This document shows, piece by piece, positions 1 through 6,300 of a stretch of 8,163 nucleotides of DNA (within the stretch, counting starts at the first letter, position 1; each line of letters starts with the position of its first letter). The DNA comes from Spirochaetota bacterium. GTDB taxonomy: Bacteria > Spirochaetota > Spirochaetia > Treponematales > Breznakiellaceae. The DNA is taken from contig JAEWSV010000337.1 of the NCBI GenBank assembly GCA_023398155.1, forward strand, positions 1 to 8,163. The letters run 5' to 3'. The notes below the pieces were generated by a model. The model was not told the DNA's origin and did no database searches. It saw only the letters and a program-made list of their open reading frames with translations. The translations under genes were made by a program, and so were the position numbers.

Positions 1-2
1 TA

Positions 3-1196
3 TCGCTGCTCGTGACGGCACCGCAGGGGGCGTTCGCGGAGCGGTTCCGCTTCGAGTACGCGGCGGGAGATCGGTACCGCATCCTTTCCACGGTCAGGGA
101 AGCGGTGTACGTCAACCGGAAACTGAGCCACCGCGCGGAGATCCTCAATAGGATCGCGGTCACGGTCATCGCGGCGCAGGACGGCAGCGGCAGCCATGAG
201 GCGGTCTTCCAGACATCGGAGCGTTCGGTCGGGTCCGAGGAGGGGCGCGCGTACCAGTGGTCGCGGGAGTACGAGTCGGCCTTCGAGCGGGACGCGGCCG
301 GACGGTACCGGATCGCCGAGGGGTACTGGATGCCGGTGGTCAGGAACGTGCCGGTCTTCCCAGAGGGCGACGTCGCGGTGGACGCGACGTGGAGCGCACC
401 GGGAGAGGAAGTCCACGACTTCCGGGACGGATTCGGCGACGGGGCGGGCATCGCTGAGCCCTTCAGGATACCCTTCACCGCGAATTACCGGTATCTCGGC
501 GAGCGGTCCTGGAAGGAGAATACCTACCCCGCGATATCGGTCGCCTACCGGATCTTCCACGAGGCGCCGAGGCCCGCCGCCGTCCGCGGGATCCGGCCTC
601 TCCGCGTCCTCGGAGCCTCGGACCAAACCGTCTACTGGGACCGGGAGCTCGGCCAGCCCGCGGCCTACCAAGAAACCTTCCGCATGATCTTCGAACTTTC
701 GGACGGGACGACCCTGGAATTCCGGGGGGAGGCGGCAGCGGAAGTGATCGAGGCCGCGCCCATGGACCGCGGCCGGATGGCGGATGAGATCGCCGAAGAC
801 CTCGACAGGCTCGGCATCGCGGACGCCTCGGTACGCGCCACCGACGAGGGCGTCGCGATCAGCCTGGAGGATATCCGATTCAAGCCCGACTCGCACGAAC
901 TCGTCGAAGGTGAACAGGCGAAGTTGGAAAGGATCGCCGAGATACTCGCCCGCTATCCCGACCGGGACATCCAGGTGAACGGCCATACGGCCCTCGCCGG
1001 CACCGAGGAAGGCCGTAAGAAATTATCGGAGGAGCGCGCCGCCGCGGTCGCCGGTTTCCTCGTGGCCAAGGGCGTGCGGCAAAGCGAGCGCGTGGTCATC
1101 CGCGGCTTCGGCGCGACGGTGAGCGTGGCCGACAACGGGACCGAGGAAGGACGCCGACGGAACCGCCGCGTTGAGATCATTCTCTTGGAAAATTGA
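3..1196 (+). CDS. OmpA-family outer membrane/periplasmic protein, 5' end outside window
   Basis: The reading frame is open from the first bases of the window. The residues before and after the GTG at 12 (Ser-Leu-Leu-Val-Thr-Ala-Pro-Gln-Gly-Ala-Phe-Ala, then Glu-Arg-Phe) look like the end of a signal peptide with an Ala-Phe-Ala cleavage site, so the true start is probably upstream and the GTG is internal. Counting from that GTG, residues 1-250 form a domain rich in aromatic and charged residues, likely beta-rich, with no function I recognise. Residues about 281-394 are an OmpA C-terminal (peptidoglycan-associating) domain: Phe-Lys-Pro-Asp-Ser near its start, the Gly-His-Thr motif at 324-326, Leu-Ser-Glu-Glu-Arg at 338-342 and the closing Asn-Arg-Arg-Val-Glu motif near 384-388. 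The domain normally anchors the envelope to peptidoglycan, but the usual Asp after Gly-His-Thr is Ala here (residue 327), so binding may be weak or absent. The domain call is firm; the role is inferred. Confidence 0.85.
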   Translation, partial: SLLVTAPQGAFAERFRFEYAAGDRYRILSTVREAVYVNRKLSHRAEILNRIAVTVIAAQDGSGSHEAVFQTSERSVGSEEGRAYQWSREYESAFERDAAGRYRIAEGYWMPVVRNVPVFPEGDVAVDATWSAPGEEVHDFRDGFGDGAGIAEPFRIPFTANYRYLGERSWKENTYPAISVAYRIFHEAPRPAAVRGIRPLRVLGASDQTVYWDRELGQPAAYQETFRMIFELSDGTTLEFRGEAAAEVIEAAPMDRGRMADEIAEDLDRLGIADASVRATDEGVAISLEDIRFKPDSHELVEGEQAKLERIAEILARYPDRDIQVNGHTALAGTEEGRKKLSEERAAAVAGFLVAKGVRQSERVVIRGFGATVSVADNGTEEGRRRNRRVEIILLEN

Positions 1197-1213
1197 TGAA
1201 AATCCCGCATATA

Positions 1214-1233
1214 GCGGTGCCGGATCGCACCGC
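1214..1233 (+). terminator. GC-rich hairpin between the OmpA gene and prs; possible terminator
   Basis: GCGGTGC (1214-1220) and GCACCGC (1227-1233) are perfect 7-base complements around a 6-base loop. The hairpin sits 18 bases after the OmpA stop codon. Only a short pyrimidine run (CCTT) follows and there is no proper U-tract, so intrinsic termination is uncertain. It could equally be a structured leader for prs. Confidence 0.35.
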
Positions 1234-1274
1234 GCCTTGACCCCCGACCGCCCCCTATGGTACCACGATTGCAC

Positions 1275-2507
1275 ATGAACTACTCGGAACCCTCGAAACT
1301 CGCGGTCCTCGCCTGTCCGGGCGGGGAACGTTTCGCCGACGAGGTGATCGCCCACCTGAAGCGGCTGTATCGTCGGCGATTCGACCATAAGGCCGCCACC
1401 CTCGCCAAGCGTTACGCCATGGACAAGGAAGCGGTCATACGGAAGATCAACTTCGAGAACGACGTCATCGACGCCGCGACCTGCATCCCCGGCGACGTCA
1501 CCAAGTTCCGTTCACCCGCATTCAAGATACCCGCCCGATTCACCTACTTCCCCAACGGGGAGATCAAGACCGAGATCCTGGAGTCCATCCGCGGCCGCGA
1601 CGTCTATATTTTCCAGGACGTTGAGAACCACCAGCCCATCGCCTTCAACGACGGGAAGAACGTCAAGCAGATGACGGTCAACGACCACCTGATGAATCTC
1701 CTCGTGGCGGTGGACGCGACCAAGCAGGCAGGCGCCGAACGCGTCACCCTGGTCGTCCCGGTGTACCCGTACTCGCGCCAGCACAAGAAGAAAGGCCGCG
1801 AAGGCCTCACCGCGAGCCGCATCGGCAAGATGCTGGAGGCGATGGGCGTGGACCGCATCATCACCCTGGACATCCACTCGCGCGAGATAGAGAACGCGTT
1901 CAACTTCATGCGCTTGGAGAACCTCCACGCGAGCTACCAGATCATCCGCAAGCTGTCCCAGATCGCGGATATCCAGAGCGAAGACTTCGTCGTGGTCTCT
2001 CCGGATACCGGCGCCGTGGACCGGAACAAATTCTACGCCACGAGCCTCAAGCGGCCCCTCGCCCTCCTCTACAAGGAGCGCGATTATTCCCGCGTCACGC
2101 AAAACGCGCTGGACAACAACATCGCCGAGATCAAGCTCCTCGGCAAGGTCGAGGGCAAGACCGTCTTCATGGCCGACGACATGCTCGGCACCGGCGGGAC
2201 CTTGCTCAAGGCGATGAAATTCCTCAAGGACCAGGGCGCGAAAGACATCATCTGCGCCATCAGCCTCCCATTCTTCTCCGGGGAGGCCATCGAACATTTC
2301 GAGGAAGCTTTCAGGGAAGGCATGTTCAACCGCATCATCGGGACGAACGCGGTCTATCACGAAGAGCTCCTCAAACGCGAGTGGTTCGTGAGCGTCAACG
2401 TGTCAGGCCTCTTCGCCCAGACCATCTCGCGGCTGCACCACGGCCGGTCCCTCAGTTCCATCCTCGATAACCGCGAAATCATCGAGAAGCTGCTCGCGAA
2501 AAAATGA
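1275..2507 (+). CDS. prs: Ribose-phosphate pyrophosphokinase (PRPP synthetase), long form
   Basis: This cytosolic enzyme makes 5-phosphoribosyl 1-pyrophosphate from ribose 5-phosphate and ATP, for nucleotide, NAD, His and Trp synthesis. Residue numbers are from the ATG at 1275 (410 aa). Visible family landmarks are Phe-Pro-Asn-Gly-Glu-Ile at 92-97, a flexible-loop region with Tyr-Ser-Arg-Gln-His-Lys-Lys-Lys at 166-173, the Asp-Ile-His motif at 199-201, Val-Ser-Pro-Asp-Thr-Gly at 241-246, and the PRPP-binding loop Asp-Asp-Met-Leu-Gly-Thr-Gly-Gly-Thr at 301-309. The protein is about 90 residues longer than the usual 310-320, mostly because of an N-terminal insertion around residues 30-85. The loop has Arg-Gln-His where Arg-Gln-Asp is usual. 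An ATG at 1257 would add six residues; I prefer 1275 because the protein then begins Met-Asn-Tyr-Ser-Glu-Pro, which fits the family as I remember it. Neither start has a visible Shine-Dalgarno sequence. The stop overlaps the next start by four bases. Confidence 0.92.
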   Translation: MNYSEPSKLAVLACPGGERFADEVIAHLKRLYRRRFDHKAATLAKRYAMDKEAVIRKINFENDVIDAATCIPGDVTKFRSPAFKIPARFTYFPNGEIKTEILESIRGRDVYIFQDVENHQPIAFNDGKNVKQMTVNDHLMNLLVAVDATKQAGAERVTLVVPVYPYSRQHKKKGREGLTASRIGKMLEAMGVDRIITLDIHSREIENAFNFMRLENLHASYQIIRKLSQIADIQSEDFVVVSPDTGAVDRNKFYATSLKRPLALLYKERDYSRVTQNALDNNIAEIKLLGKVEGKTVFMADDMLGTGGTLLKAMKFLKDQGAKDIICAISLPFFSGEAIEHFEEAFREGMFNRIIGTNAVYHEELLKREWFVSVNVSGLFAQTISRLHHGRSLSSILDNREIIEKLLAKK

Positions 2508-3943
2508 CCCCTCCCCGCGACGGCCGCGCTATCCTGTGCGCGGACATCGGGACCTCCTCGCCCAAGGCGGCCCTCGTCGATTTCGAGGGGCGCCTCCGCG
2601 CCTTCGTTCGCGAGGGGTACGCGGACGGCGAAGGGCGGGCCGTGACGGGCGCCGACTGGGAAGCCGCGTTCCGCCGCGCCTCCCTCCGGCTTTCCCGCCG
2701 CTCCCGCGAGGACGGCCTTGACCTCGCGGCCGTCTGCATCTCCGGCAACGGCCCCTCCCTCGTCCCCGTGACCGCGGACGGAGCGGCCCTCCCGCCCCTC
2801 CATTGGCACGACGGGCGGACTTCTCCGCTCGCGGCCGGCGAACCTTCCGCGAGGCCGAAGTCCTTCTTCCTCCCCCGCGCCGCCTGGCTCAAAGAGCGCG
2901 ACGGCGACTCCTACGGGCGCGTGCGGCGCTTCCTCTCCTGCCACGAGTGGCTTTCTTCCCGGCTCGGGGCGGACGAAGTCGGCGTGTTGCCGTCTCCATC
3001 CTACGCTCCCTACTTCTGGGACGCCGCGCAGATCGCCGCCTACGGTTTGGACGCGGACAAGTTCGCGCCTCTCGTTGACATGGGGACGCGCATCGGAGCG
3101 GTTTCCCGCGCCGCGGGCCGCGACTTCGATCTTCCCGAAGGGCTGCCGATCGTCGCCGCGGGGACCGACTACTTCATGGCCCTGGTCGGCGTCGGCGTGA
3201 TCGAGAAGGGCATGGTCTGCGACCGGGCGGGTACCTCGGAAGGCATCAACGTGTGCGCGGAGAAACCCGCGCGGACCGCGGACCTCCTCACGCTGCCGCA
3301 ACTCAAACCCGAACTCTGGCACGTGAGCGCCATGCTGCCCACGACCGGAAGGCTCTTCGAATGGTTCCGCACCATCACCGGCCAGACCGACCGCGGCTAC
3401 GCGGACATGCTCAGCGAGATCACGGCGGCGGCTCCCCGCGCCTTCGACGGCAGCGCCCGCGGGAAGGACGGTTCCGGCGGCTTCTTCTATCCCGACGTGC
3501 GCTCGGCGGGCAGCCTCACGGCATCGAGCGCCTTCATCTCTACGGCCGGACTCACGACGAGGGCCGAACTCGGGCGGGCGGTCGTGGAAGCCATCGGCTT
3601 CATGGTCCGCGAGGCCATCGGCACCCTGGAACGCCATGGGTTCAGGATCGACGCCATGCGGCTATCCGGCGGGCAGGCGAAGAACGAGGTCTGGAATCGG
3701 CTCAAGGCGGACATGACCGGACGCTGCCTCGCGGTGCCCGAGGTTCCCGACGGAGAACTCATCGGAAACGCCTGCGCGGCCCTCGTCGCCCTGGGAGAGG
3801 CCCGGACCTTTGAAGAAGCCGTAGAGCGGACCGTCCGCATCGAGAGGGTCTACGAGAGCGACCAACGCGCCTACGCCGTGCATTCGGAGCGCTACGACGC
3901 ATGGAGGGCGATGCGGGCAAAAATGGAGAAGTTCTTCGAGTGA
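2504..3943 (+). CDS. FGGY-family carbohydrate kinase (xylulokinase-like)
   Basis: An ATP-dependent kinase that phosphorylates a sugar or polyol; its length (479 aa) is normal for the FGGY family. The N-terminal phosphate-binding motif Asp-Ile-Gly-Thr-Ser-Ser-Pro-Lys is at residues 14-21. Trp-His-Asp-Gly-Arg at 101-105 matches the sugar-contact motif of the family. Gly-Thr-Asp-Tyr at 220-223 supplies the likely catalytic base, Asp222. The C-terminal ATPase half has Gly-Thr-Ser-Glu-Gly (243-247) and Leu-Ser-Gly-Gly-Gln-Ala-Lys-Asn (387-394), the adenosine/FGGY signature region. Its ATG shares an ATGA with the prs stop codon, and its own stop overlaps the next gene's GTG, so it is translationally embedded in the operon. 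The substrate cannot be read from the sequence. A pentulose (xylulose or ribulose) is plausible because the product would feed ribose 5-phosphate to the PRPP synthetase, but this is inference; glycerol, gluconate or another sugar is not excluded. Confidence 0.9.
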   Translation: MTPPRDGRAILCADIGTSSPKAALVDFEGRLRAFVREGYADGEGRAVTGADWEAAFRRASLRLSRRSREDGLDLAAVCISGNGPSLVPVTADGAALPPLHWHDGRTSPLAAGEPSARPKSFFLPRAAWLKERDGDSYGRVRRFLSCHEWLSSRLGADEVGVLPSPSYAPYFWDAAQIAAYGLDADKFAPLVDMGTRIGAVSRAAGRDFDLPEGLPIVAAGTDYFMALVGVGVIEKGMVCDRAGTSEGINVCAEKPARTADLLTLPQLKPELWHVSAMLPTTGRLFEWFRTITGQTDRGYADMLSEITAAAPRAFDGSARGKDGSGGFFYPDVRSAGSLTASSAFISTAGLTTRAELGRAVVEAIGFMVREAIGTLERHGFRIDAMRLSGGQAKNEVWNRLKADMTGRCLAVPEVPDGELIGNACAALVALGEARTFEEAVERTVRIERVYESDQRAYAVHSERYDAWRAMRAKMEKFFE

Positions 3944-4593
3944 CCATCTATTCCCTCCCCGCCAACATCGCGGCAGTCATTTTCGACATCGATTCTACCC
4001 TCTATACCTGTCCCGAATACGCCGAGGCCCAGATCCGCGGCCAGATCGCGCGGCTCGCGGAGCGTTCGGGAAAGTCCCCGGAAGGGATGGAGTCCATGAT
4101 CGAGGGATACCGCGCGGCCTGGTCCGCGGCGAACGGCGGCAAGAAGCTCAGCCTGGGCAATACCTTCGTGGCCTTCGGCGTCTCCATTGAGGAGAGCGTC
4201 CGCTGGCGGACGGAGCTCATCGACCCCGCGGATTACCTGGCGGAGGACTCCGCGCTCCGCGCAGCGCTCGCCGCGCTCGCGCTCCGCGTTCCCCTCGGCG
4301 TGGTCACGAACAACCCCGTAGCCGTCGGCAGGAAAACGCTCGCAACGCTCGGCGTCGAGGACCTTTTCAGGTCGGTCATCGGCCTGGACACCTGCGGCGT
4401 TTCCAAGCCCCACGAGGCGCCGTTCCTGGAAGCCGCCGCGGCCCTCGGGGCCGCCCCTTCCGCCTGCGTCGCCGTGGGCGACCGCTTCGACATCGATATA
4501 GCGCTTCCCCTCAAGCTCGGGATGGGAGGCATTCTCGTGGACGGCGTCGCGGACGTCTACGGACTCCCGAAAACCTTCGCCGGCCGCTGGTGA
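3940..4593 (+). CDS. HAD-superfamily hydrolase (phosphoglycolate phosphatase / 5'-nucleotidase-like)
   Basis: A probable cytosolic phosphomonoesterase of 217 aa. All four HAD motifs are present when numbered from the GTG at 3940: motif I Phe-Asp-Ile-Asp-Ser-Thr-Leu at 15-21 (nucleophile Asp16, acid Asp18), motif II Val-Val-Thr-Asn-Asn at 121-125 (Thr123), motif III Lys156 in Ser-Lys-Pro-His, and motif IV Gly-Asp-Arg-Phe-Asp-Ile-Asp at 180-186. The helical stretch about residues 23-95 is the cap that sets substrate choice. The overall look is of the pyrimidine 5'-nucleotidase/phosphoglycolate phosphatase group; the substrate is unknown. I chose GTG 3940 because it forms a GTGA overlap with the kinase stop and has GGAGAAG at 3925-3931 in front. 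An in-frame ATG at 3901 would add 13 residues lying entirely inside the kinase gene, with a weaker GGAG in front. Confidence 0.85.
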   Translation: MTIYSLPANIAAVIFDIDSTLYTCPEYAEAQIRGQIARLAERSGKSPEGMESMIEGYRAAWSAANGGKKLSLGNTFVAFGVSIEESVRWRTELIDPADYLAEDSALRAALAALALRVPLGVVTNNPVAVGRKTLATLGVEDLFRSVIGLDTCGVSKPHEAPFLEAAAALGAAPSACVAVGDRFDIDIALPLKLGMGGILVDGVADVYGLPKTFAGRW

Positions 4594-4641
4594 CGGGCCC
4601 GCGGACGCGACCGATCGCCGACTTGACGGACGCCGATCGAA

Positions 4642-5802
4642 GTGCGAGTCTTGCTGCCTATGGACTGCATCGAGGAATTCGCCGCGGACCTCGCCGAGAT
4701 CTGCTCCCGCTCGCCGGTGGCTTCCGGCCGCCCCCTCTTCTGGACCATCATCGCCAATCCGACCGCCGGCGGATTCACCATCCGGGGCCGCTGGAAACGC
4801 CATAGGGAAACCCTCCGCCGTTTCGCGGAGGAAGCCCGCGCCAGGCCCGCGCGCGCAGAAGGCGCGGCCCCGTCCTTGACCGCCCGCGCCGACGACTGGG
4901 GCGACGGTTCGCTCGGCGCCCTCGGCCTCGTTCCGACCCGGCGGGCCGCCCACGCGGGCGAGATCGTCCGCGCGCTCATCGACGAAGCGTCCGCATCCCC
5001 GGCGGATGGCAGGGCCCCTGCGGAACGAGGCCGGCCCTTCCACCTCATCGTGACCGCCGGCGGCGACGGCACGAGCCTGGAAGCCCTGACCGCCCTCTTC
5101 CAGGCGCCCGCGGTCCTCCGATCCTCCTTCGCCATCCTCCGGCTTCCCATGGGAACCGGGAACGACGGCGCCGACGCGCGCGAGCTCGCCGACGCCCTCG
5201 ACCTGATAGCCAGGCCTTCCCGCATCGAGTACGCCCGCGCAGTGCGCCTGCGGACGTCCAAGAGCGGCGTAGGCCCCTTCCTCGCCTTCAATATCCTTTC
5301 CCTAGGACTGGACGCCTTCGTCACCCATATGACCAACAAGACGAAGGGCAACATGCCGGGGGATTCCTACAAGATATGGGTGGACCTGGCCACTCTCTTC
5401 TATGACCGGATCTACACGGTGGCGCCCATGGAGGCGACCGCGACGGACGCGAGCGGTAAGATTGTCCAATCCTTCACCGATACGCTCCTGCTCATCGCCT
5501 TCGGGGCGAGCGGCAAGCGCACCTACGGCTCCAACAAGAAGATCCTGCCGGACGAACGAAACGTTTGCGCGGTTAAGCAGATACCGCTTATCAAGAAGCT
5601 GCAGCTCAAGGCTTTGTTCATGAACGGCGGCCATGCGGACCGCAGCGAAGCCCGGCTCTTCTCCGCGGAACGCGTGGAGTTGCGCTACGGCCATCCGATA
5701 CTCGCCCAGATGGATGGGGAAGCCGTCCGTCTGGAGCCGTCGGTTTTTCCCGTCGTACTGGAGCTCACCGAACCGGCCATTCCCGTCCTGAAGTCCACGT
5801 GA
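4642..5802 (+). CDS. Diacylglycerol kinase catalytic-domain (DgkB/YegS-like) lipid kinase
   Basis: Likely phosphorylates a lipid such as diacylglycerol at the inner face of the membrane, recycling it to phosphatidate, or phosphorylates a related substrate. Numbering from the GTG at 4642 (386 aa): Ile-Ile-Ala-Asn-Pro-Thr-Ala-Gly-Gly at 36-44 is the N-terminal nucleotide-binding motif; Gly-Gly-Asp-Gly-Thr at 140-144 is the family signature; Met-Gly-Thr-Gly-Asn-Asp at 170-175 is the second catalytic-site motif; Phe-Asn-Ile-Leu-Ser-Leu-Gly-Leu-Asp at 216-224 and the late Met-Asp-Gly-Glu at 357-360 fit the C-terminal beta-sandwich domain. About 95 residues separate the first two motifs, nearly double the usual distance, through an Ala/Arg-rich insertion (about 60-130). 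No membrane segment is seen. The gene begins 48 bases after the HAD stop, the only real gap in this operon. An ATG at 4660 would remove six residues; neither start has a good Shine-Dalgarno. The true lipid substrate is unproven. Confidence 0.85.
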   Translation: MRVLLPMDCIEEFAADLAEICSRSPVASGRPLFWTIIANPTAGGFTIRGRWKRHRETLRRFAEEARARPARAEGAAPSLTARADDWGDGSLGALGLVPTRRAAHAGEIVRALIDEASASPADGRAPAERGRPFHLIVTAGGDGTSLEALTALFQAPAVLRSSFAILRLPMGTGNDGADARELADALDLIARPSRIEYARAVRLRTSKSGVGPFLAFNILSLGLDAFVTHMTNKTKGNMPGDSYKIWVDLATLFYDRIYTVAPMEATATDASGKIVQSFTDTLLLIAFGASGKRTYGSNKKILPDERNVCAVKQIPLIKKLQLKALFMNGGHADRSEARLFSAERVELRYGHPILAQMDGEAVRLEPSVFPVVLELTEPAIPVLKST

Positions 5803-6068
5803 AAGGCGGGCCCGCCTGCAGGCCGGGCTGCGGCGCCTGTTGCATCGCCCCTTCCATTTCGAGCCCCATTCCCGGCATGCCGAACGGTAAGTCCGCCGGG
5901 GTACGCTGCGTCCAACTCACGGACGACGACCGCTGCGCCATTTTCGGCCACGCCGACCGCCCCGCCGTCTGCGCATCGCTCCGCCCTTCCGGGGAGATGT
6001 GCGGGGCCGCGCGCGAGGCGGCCCTGGCCTACCTCGCCGAGCTCGAACGCCTCACGGCGCCGGACTGA
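5799..6068 (+). CDS. YkgJ-family cysteine-cluster protein (putative zinc/iron-binding)
   Basis: A small 89-aa protein with eight cysteines, at residues 7, 11, 14, 15, 37, 46, 58 and 68. The Cys-Gly-Ala-Cys-Cys motif at 11-15 and the following spaced cysteines match the YkgJ/UPF0153 cysteine-cluster family, thought to chelate zinc or iron. The molecular role of the family is unknown. The C-terminal 20 residues are a likely amphipathic helix. The start is a GTG whose last two bases are part of the upstream lipid-kinase stop (GTGA overlap), so it is probably made only by coupling with that gene; no separate ribosome binding site is needed or obvious. It is the last gene before the AT-rich intergenic region and probably ends the operon. 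Confidence 0.82.
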   Translation: MKGGPACRPGCGACCIAPSISSPIPGMPNGKSAGVRCVQLTDDDRCAIFGHADRPAVCASLRPSGEMCGAAREAALAYLAELERLTAPD

Positions 6069-6096
6069 CGGCCTGGGCCATTCGCCGATGCGAAGG

Positions 6097-6124
6097 GGAT
6101 TCAAAAGTTTCAACTTTTGAATCC
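6097..6124. repeat. Perfect 13-base inverted repeat (hairpin 1 of 3)
   Basis: GGATTCAAAAGTT (6097-6109) and AACTTTTGAATCC (6112-6124) are exact reverse complements separated by only two bases (TC). It starts 28 bases after the YkgJ-family stop codon. No T-run follows, so it is not a classic intrinsic terminator. It could be an operator for a dimeric protein, part of an RNA end structure, or an intergenic repeat element. Confidence 0.8.
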
Positions 6125-6138
6125 ATCGTTTGAACCTA

Positions 6139-6193
6139 GCGGTTTTGTTGCCCCCTCTTGAGTAACGCTTTCAAAGAAGGACAACAAAACTGC
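6139..6193. repeat. Long-loop inverted repeat (hairpin 2 of 3)
   Basis: GTTTTGTTG (6142-6150) and CAACAAAAC (6182-6190) are exact reverse complements. The stem can extend outward by a G-T wobble and two G-C pairs to 6139 and 6193, and inward imperfectly through the CT-rich 6151-6159 and GA-rich 6173-6180 stretches. The middle contains a short CTTTCAAAG palindrome at 6168-6176. Its function is unknown. Confidence 0.65.
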
Positions 6194-6235
6194 GGAAAGT
6201 TCCGTCAAAACCAAACGGGTTTTGACGGAACTTCC
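6194..6235 (+). terminator. Perfect 16-base hairpin (hairpin 3 of 3), probable operon-end structure
   Basis: AAGTTCCGTCAAAACC (6197-6212) and GGTTTTGACGGAACTT (6218-6233) are perfect complements around the 5-base loop AAACG. With A6196 bulged, two more G-C pairs extend the stem to 6194 and 6235. It is the strongest structure in the window and lies between two convincing transcription units, so a terminator or 3'-end stabiliser for the upstream operon is the simplest reading. Against this, no U-tract follows directly; CTTTTT comes only about 14 bases later (6248-6253). An operator or mobile intergenic repeat is the alternative. Confidence 0.55.
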
Positions 6236-6262
6236 TTGACGAATCTACTTTTTACGGATACT
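6236..6262 (+). promoter_or_regulatory. Candidate sigma-70-type promoter for the ROK-MFS operon
   Basis: TTGACG (6236-6241) matches five of six -35 consensus bases. GATACT (6257-6262) is a four-of-six -10 candidate at a short 15-base spacing; TATTAA at 6263-6268 scores similarly but is 21 bases away. The stretch is AT-rich and sits just before a gene with a strong ribosome binding site, so a promoter here is likely even though the -10 box is uncertain. Confidence 0.35.
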
Positions 6263-6274
6263 TATTAAAGTATC
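6257..6274. promoter_or_regulatory. Operator-like inverted repeat upstream of the ROK gene
   Basis: GATACTT (6257-6263) and AAGTATC (6268-6274) are perfect reverse complements around ATTA. The site overlaps the candidate -10 region and lies 32 bases before the ROK start codon, where an autorepressor would be expected to bind. ROK repressors are known to use AT-rich dyad sites; assignment to this regulator is inference. Confidence 0.45.
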
Positions 6275-6293
6275 TTTTGTAAGTTTACCATTA

Positions 6294-6300
6294 AAAGGAG
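6294..6300 (+). promoter_or_regulatory. Strong Shine-Dalgarno sequence for the ROK gene
   Basis: AAAGGAG ends six bases before the ATG at 6307 and fixes that start. It contrasts with the weak or absent sites in front of prs and the lipid kinase gene. Confidence 0.8.

Noticed and set aside
12..14. GTG at 12 as the real start of the OmpA-family gene
   Set aside because: The frame is open upstream and the residues around it look like the end of a signal peptide, so the gene is taken as truncated by the window edge.
1237..1262. TTGACC at 1237 as a -35 box for prs
   Set aside because: No usable -10 box occurs at 15-19 bases; the position would fall in the start codon region.
2357..3637. Long open frame on the - strand across the prs end and the kinase gene
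   Set aside because: A shadow of GC-rich coding: it is antisense to a clear FGGY kinase with all motifs, and its translation is Arg/Gly/Ala-rich with no recognisable domain.
4601..4639. Imperfect direct repeat (GGACGC followed by CCGATCG, twice) in the gap before the lipid kinase gene
   Set aside because: Short and imperfect, with GC-rich words that recur by chance in this genome; no promoter or binding-site context.
4590..4805. Short + strand frame overlapping the start of the lipid kinase gene
   Set aside because: It conflicts with the lipid kinase frame, ends inside it, and its translation resembles no domain I know.
3892..5043. Long open frame on the - strand across the HAD and lipid kinase genes
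   Set aside because: Antisense to two genes with intact catalytic motifs; low-complexity composition typical of GC-rich antisense frames.
6112..6130. First intergenic hairpin as a standard intrinsic terminator
   Set aside because: No T-run follows the right arm, so it is reported only as an inverted repeat.
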